Below, piece by piece: positions 5,180-7,083 of a stretch of 7,083 nucleotides of DNA. This DNA comes from Paludibacter sp. UBA5753. GTDB taxonomy: Bacteria > Bacteroidota > Bacteroidia > Bacteroidales > Paludibacteraceae. Under the pieces are notes generated by a model. That model saw nothing but the letters and a program-made list of their open reading frames with translations. It had not been told where the DNA came from and did no database searches. Positions within the stretch are counted from its first letter, which is position 1; each line of letters begins with the position of its first letter. The stretch lies in contig DIFH01000144.1 in the NCBI GenBank assembly GCA_002427615.1, positions 2,130 through 9,212 on the forward strand, given 5' to 3'. A program made the translations under genes and the position numbers.

Positions 5180-5596
5180 ATGGCAAATCTAAATACCCTT
5201 ATCTCTTATTTTTCTGACTTAGTCGAGAAAGTTCTTTCAGAAACCTTTAATAGCTACAATATTGAAGATCTTACTCAGCAACAATTCCACTACCTGCAAG
5301 TCATTTCGCGTCTACATAATCCAACCATCACAGAATTATCCAAAGAGCTTAAGCTCACAAAACCAACTGTTACGGTTTTAGTAGACAAACTTGAAAGCAA
5401 AGGGTACGTGAGAAGAGAGCCATCTGATAGTGATAAAAGAGTAGCCCATCTTCATATCGACGAAAAAGGAAAAATAATTGAACAGCTACGAATGGTAGCT
5501 TATAAACGGATGGAAGAAAGAATCAGCTCGGAACTTAATGAGACTGAAATAGTGATTCTGACCAAAATTTTAAAAAAACTGGCGAATAAATTTTAA
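5180..5596 (+). CDS. MarR-family winged-helix transcriptional regulator
   Basis: 138 residues, the usual MarR length. N-terminal and C-terminal helices (about 3-25 and 97-137) form the dimer part. The winged helix covers about 33-95, with TITELSKELKLTKPTVTVLVDKLESKG as helix-turn-helix (49-75) and the wing with its SDKRV turn (84-88) and hairpin AHLHID (89-94). MarR proteins usually repress a neighbouring gene and release DNA when a small ligand or oxidant is sensed. There is no cysteine in the protein, so thiol-based oxidant sensing as in OhrR is excluded and ligand or pocket sensing is more likely. It sits between a putative redox operon and an MFS pump, 100 bp before the latter. The 27-bp palindrome upstream is its likely binding site. 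The ATG at 5180 has an A/T-rich leader and no Shine-Dalgarno. Confidence 0.9.
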   Translation: MANLNTLISYFSDLVEKVLSETFNSYNIEDLTQQQFHYLQVISRLHNPTITELSKELKLTKPTVTVLVDKLESKGYVRREPSDSDKRVAHLHIDEKGKIIEQLRMVAYKRMEERISSELNETEIVILTKILKKLANKF

Positions 5597-5696
5597 TCTG
5601 AGTTGTAAAAACGATTCAAATGCAGTATTTATACATCAAAGCGGTTGTCCCAATGATATACTTTGACAGTAAATTGGTTATTTTCAGGGAAGCAAA

Positions 5697-6923
5697 ATGA
5701 AAAGGATAAACAGTAAAAATCAGACAGACAACTCAACCGAGGAAGGCAAAATTTTCGGGTTCAGCCGGAATGTTATAAATACAGGCATAATCAGTTTTTT
5801 ATCAGATTGTTCTGTAAAGATTATTTACTCCATCATGCCCATGTTCCTGATGTCCCTAGGCGCTTCGAAAACCAGCCTGGCATTAATCGAGGGCATCGCC
5901 GAAAGTACGGCTTCGGTTTTTAAAGTAATATCAGGTTTCTGGAGCGATAAAATCGGAAAAAATAAACCGTTTATGCTGATTGGATATAGCTTGTCGGCGC
6001 TGGTTCTTCCGCTTTATGCTTTTGTGCTTAGTCCTTTGCACGTACTTATCATTCGTTTTACCGAAAGAGTTGGCAAAGGAATACGAACTGCCCCGCGCGA
6101 CAGCCTGATTGCGGGCTCGGTAACAAACGGTGAAACCGGAAAAAGTTTTGGTCTGCAAAAAGCCATGGACAACAGCGGCGCCATCGTCGGTCCGCTTGTC
6201 GCTTTCGGGCTGCTATCCTTCTTCCCCGGCAATTATAGATTAATTATGGTTTTGGCCGGGATCCCTGCTATTTTCGCTATTTTTGTGATCATCTTCGGAC
6301 TCAAAGAAGCAAAAAAGGAAAAAAAGGAACTTTTCACCAAATTCCATTTCAAGGATTTCTCCCCTAAATTTTATTTATTTTTAGGCGTGATTTTTATATT
6401 CACGCTCGGAAACTCTACCGATGCCCTATTGATGGTAAAAGCGAATGAATTAGGCATTAAGGTAGCCTATATCCCGCTTGTTTATCTGATTACAAGTGTG
6501 GTATCGGTAATTATGGCAATTCCAATCGGAATGTTATCAGATAAAATCGGGAAGGAAAAGATACTCATTGTGGGTTTTGTTATTTATGCCCTTGTGTATT
6601 TCGGGTTTGGCGCAACAAGCGGAACCGGATTAATCGTAGCTCTTTTTGCATTATACGGTCTCTATTCGGCTGCAACCGACGGAATACAAAAAGCCTTTAT
6701 TTCGGACCTCGTGGATAAAAACAAAAAAGGGACCGCCATGGGCATTTACAATGCTTTGCTGGGCATTACGCTTCTGCCGGCAAGTTTAATCGCCGGACTT
6801 TTATATGATAAGGTCGATTCCAACGCGCCATTCTATTTTGGAGCTGCAACAGCCATTGTCGCAACAATAGGCATGTTGTTATTTACGGTATATCATAAAA
6901 GGGAGAAACAAAAAGCAGAATAA
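5697..6923 (+). CDS. MFS transporter, 12-helix efflux-type
   Basis: 408 residues with the 12-helix major facilitator plan and a basic tail (HKREKQKAE). The loop between helices 2 and 3 carries motif A, GFWSDKIGKNKP (80-91), and the equivalent loop in the second half carries GMLSDKIGKEK (278-288). A striking ERVGKGIRTAPRDSLIA segment (123-139), followed by FGLQKAMDNSGAIVGPLVA (151-169), marks a subgroup of bacterial MFS proteins I know from many genomes, most with no proven substrate. Such proteins are proton-driven and usually export small molecules. A possible Shine-Dalgarno (AGGGA, 5686-5690) lies 6 nt before the ATG at 5697, unlike the other genes here. The preceding MarR-type regulator suggests ligand-induced expression of this pump. 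The substrate cannot be read from the sequence. Confidence 0.9.
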   Translation: MKRINSKNQTDNSTEEGKIFGFSRNVINTGIISFLSDCSVKIIYSIMPMFLMSLGASKTSLALIEGIAESTASVFKVISGFWSDKIGKNKPFMLIGYSLSALVLPLYAFVLSPLHVLIIRFTERVGKGIRTAPRDSLIAGSVTNGETGKSFGLQKAMDNSGAIVGPLVAFGLLSFFPGNYRLIMVLAGIPAIFAIFVIIFGLKEAKKEKKELFTKFHFKDFSPKFYLFLGVIFIFTLGNSTDALLMVKANELGIKVAYIPLVYLITSVVSVIMAIPIGMLSDKIGKEKILIVGFVIYALVYFGFGATSGTGLIVALFALYGLYSAATDGIQKAFISDLVDKNKKGTAMGIYNALLGITLLPASLIAGLLYDKVDSNAPFYFGAATAIVATIGMLLFTVYHKREKQKAE

Positions 6924-6996
6924 GTCTGAATTAATCATCTTTTTTACAAAATACTGTAATTCGACTTTGATAGATTAAAATAATAGTTAACCACCT

Positions 6997-7060
6997 GACA
7001 AGATGAACAGGATGAACAGGTTTCATTTTATTGAACAGGCATTTAAAACAACATAAATTC
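6997..7060 (+). repeat. Right copy of the 64-bp dispersed direct repeat
   Basis: Pairs with 110-173 at 53 of 64 positions without gaps. Here the units are cleaner: ATGAACAGG at 7003-7011 and again at 7012-7020, the shared spacer TTTCATTTTA (7021-7030), then TTGAACAGG (7031-7039). It starts 74 bp after the MFS stop. The rest of 6924-7083 shows no gene and no clear terminator hairpin. Confidence 0.6.
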
Positions 7061-7083
7061 CGTAGATTTTTATAATAGATCAT

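Noticed and set aside
5039..5620. Direct repeat AACGATTCAAA at 5039-5049 and 5610-5620, just after two stop codons.
   Set aside because: An 11-mer repeat is expected several times by chance in a window of this size and the flanks do not match.
5663..5668. TTGACA, an E. coli-type -35 word, upstream of the MFS gene.
   Set aside because: No TATAAT-like partner lies 16-18 bp downstream, and Bacteroidetes main promoters do not use this word.

Overview
The window looks like a chromosomal segment of a Bacteroidetes bacterium, most likely Bacteroidales or a close relative. Intergenic DNA is AT-rich, and most starts have A/T-rich leaders with no Shine-Dalgarno sequence. TAnnTTTG-like -7 boxes can be found, and there are small GC-headed hairpin repeats of a kind I associate with this phylum. 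The assignment rests on these traits and on protein flavour; no rRNA or other marker gene is present. All six convincing genes outside the tiny-ORF range, plus one 67-codon gene, lie on the + strand.

Left part (1-3307): a repeat-rich leader holds a GCCCC/GGGGC hairpin at the edge and a 64-bp repeat whose second copy lies at the far right end. It is followed by a cytosolic M20C dipeptidase (PepD; start at 354, not the upstream TTG at 312). A perfect 36-bp palindrome, probably the pepD terminator, comes next. Then comes an exported papain-fold peptidase of the bleomycin hydrolase/PepC (C1B) family. The two peptidases are probably separate transcription units, both serving peptide breakdown.

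Middle part (3308-5028): 473 bp without a gene hold TATACAC repeats, a perfect TATATTTG box that begins four 11-bp tandem units in exact register, and a nested palindromic element of about 136 bp. Three tightly spaced genes follow (gaps of 13 and 11 nt). The first encodes a four-helix membrane protein whose histidines are placed as in cytochrome b561. The second is a 67-residue two-helix protein with a His-x13-His helix. The third is an exported small protein resembling the superoxide reductase/desulfoferrodoxin fold but with part of the iron ligand set lost. Together they could form a membrane-to-periplasm electron-transfer module. This is the most interesting content of the window and is inference from histidine placement, not a recognised system.

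Right part (5029-7083): a cysteine-free MarR-family regulator is preceded by a perfect 27-bp palindrome (13-bp arms), its probable operator. A 12-helix MFS exporter-type transporter follows 100 bp downstream, and then the second copy of the repeat. The regulator-plus-pump arrangement is typical of inducible efflux. Sequences matching half of the palindrome occur near the start of the middle operon and the pump, so all three units might respond to one signal; this is weakly supported.
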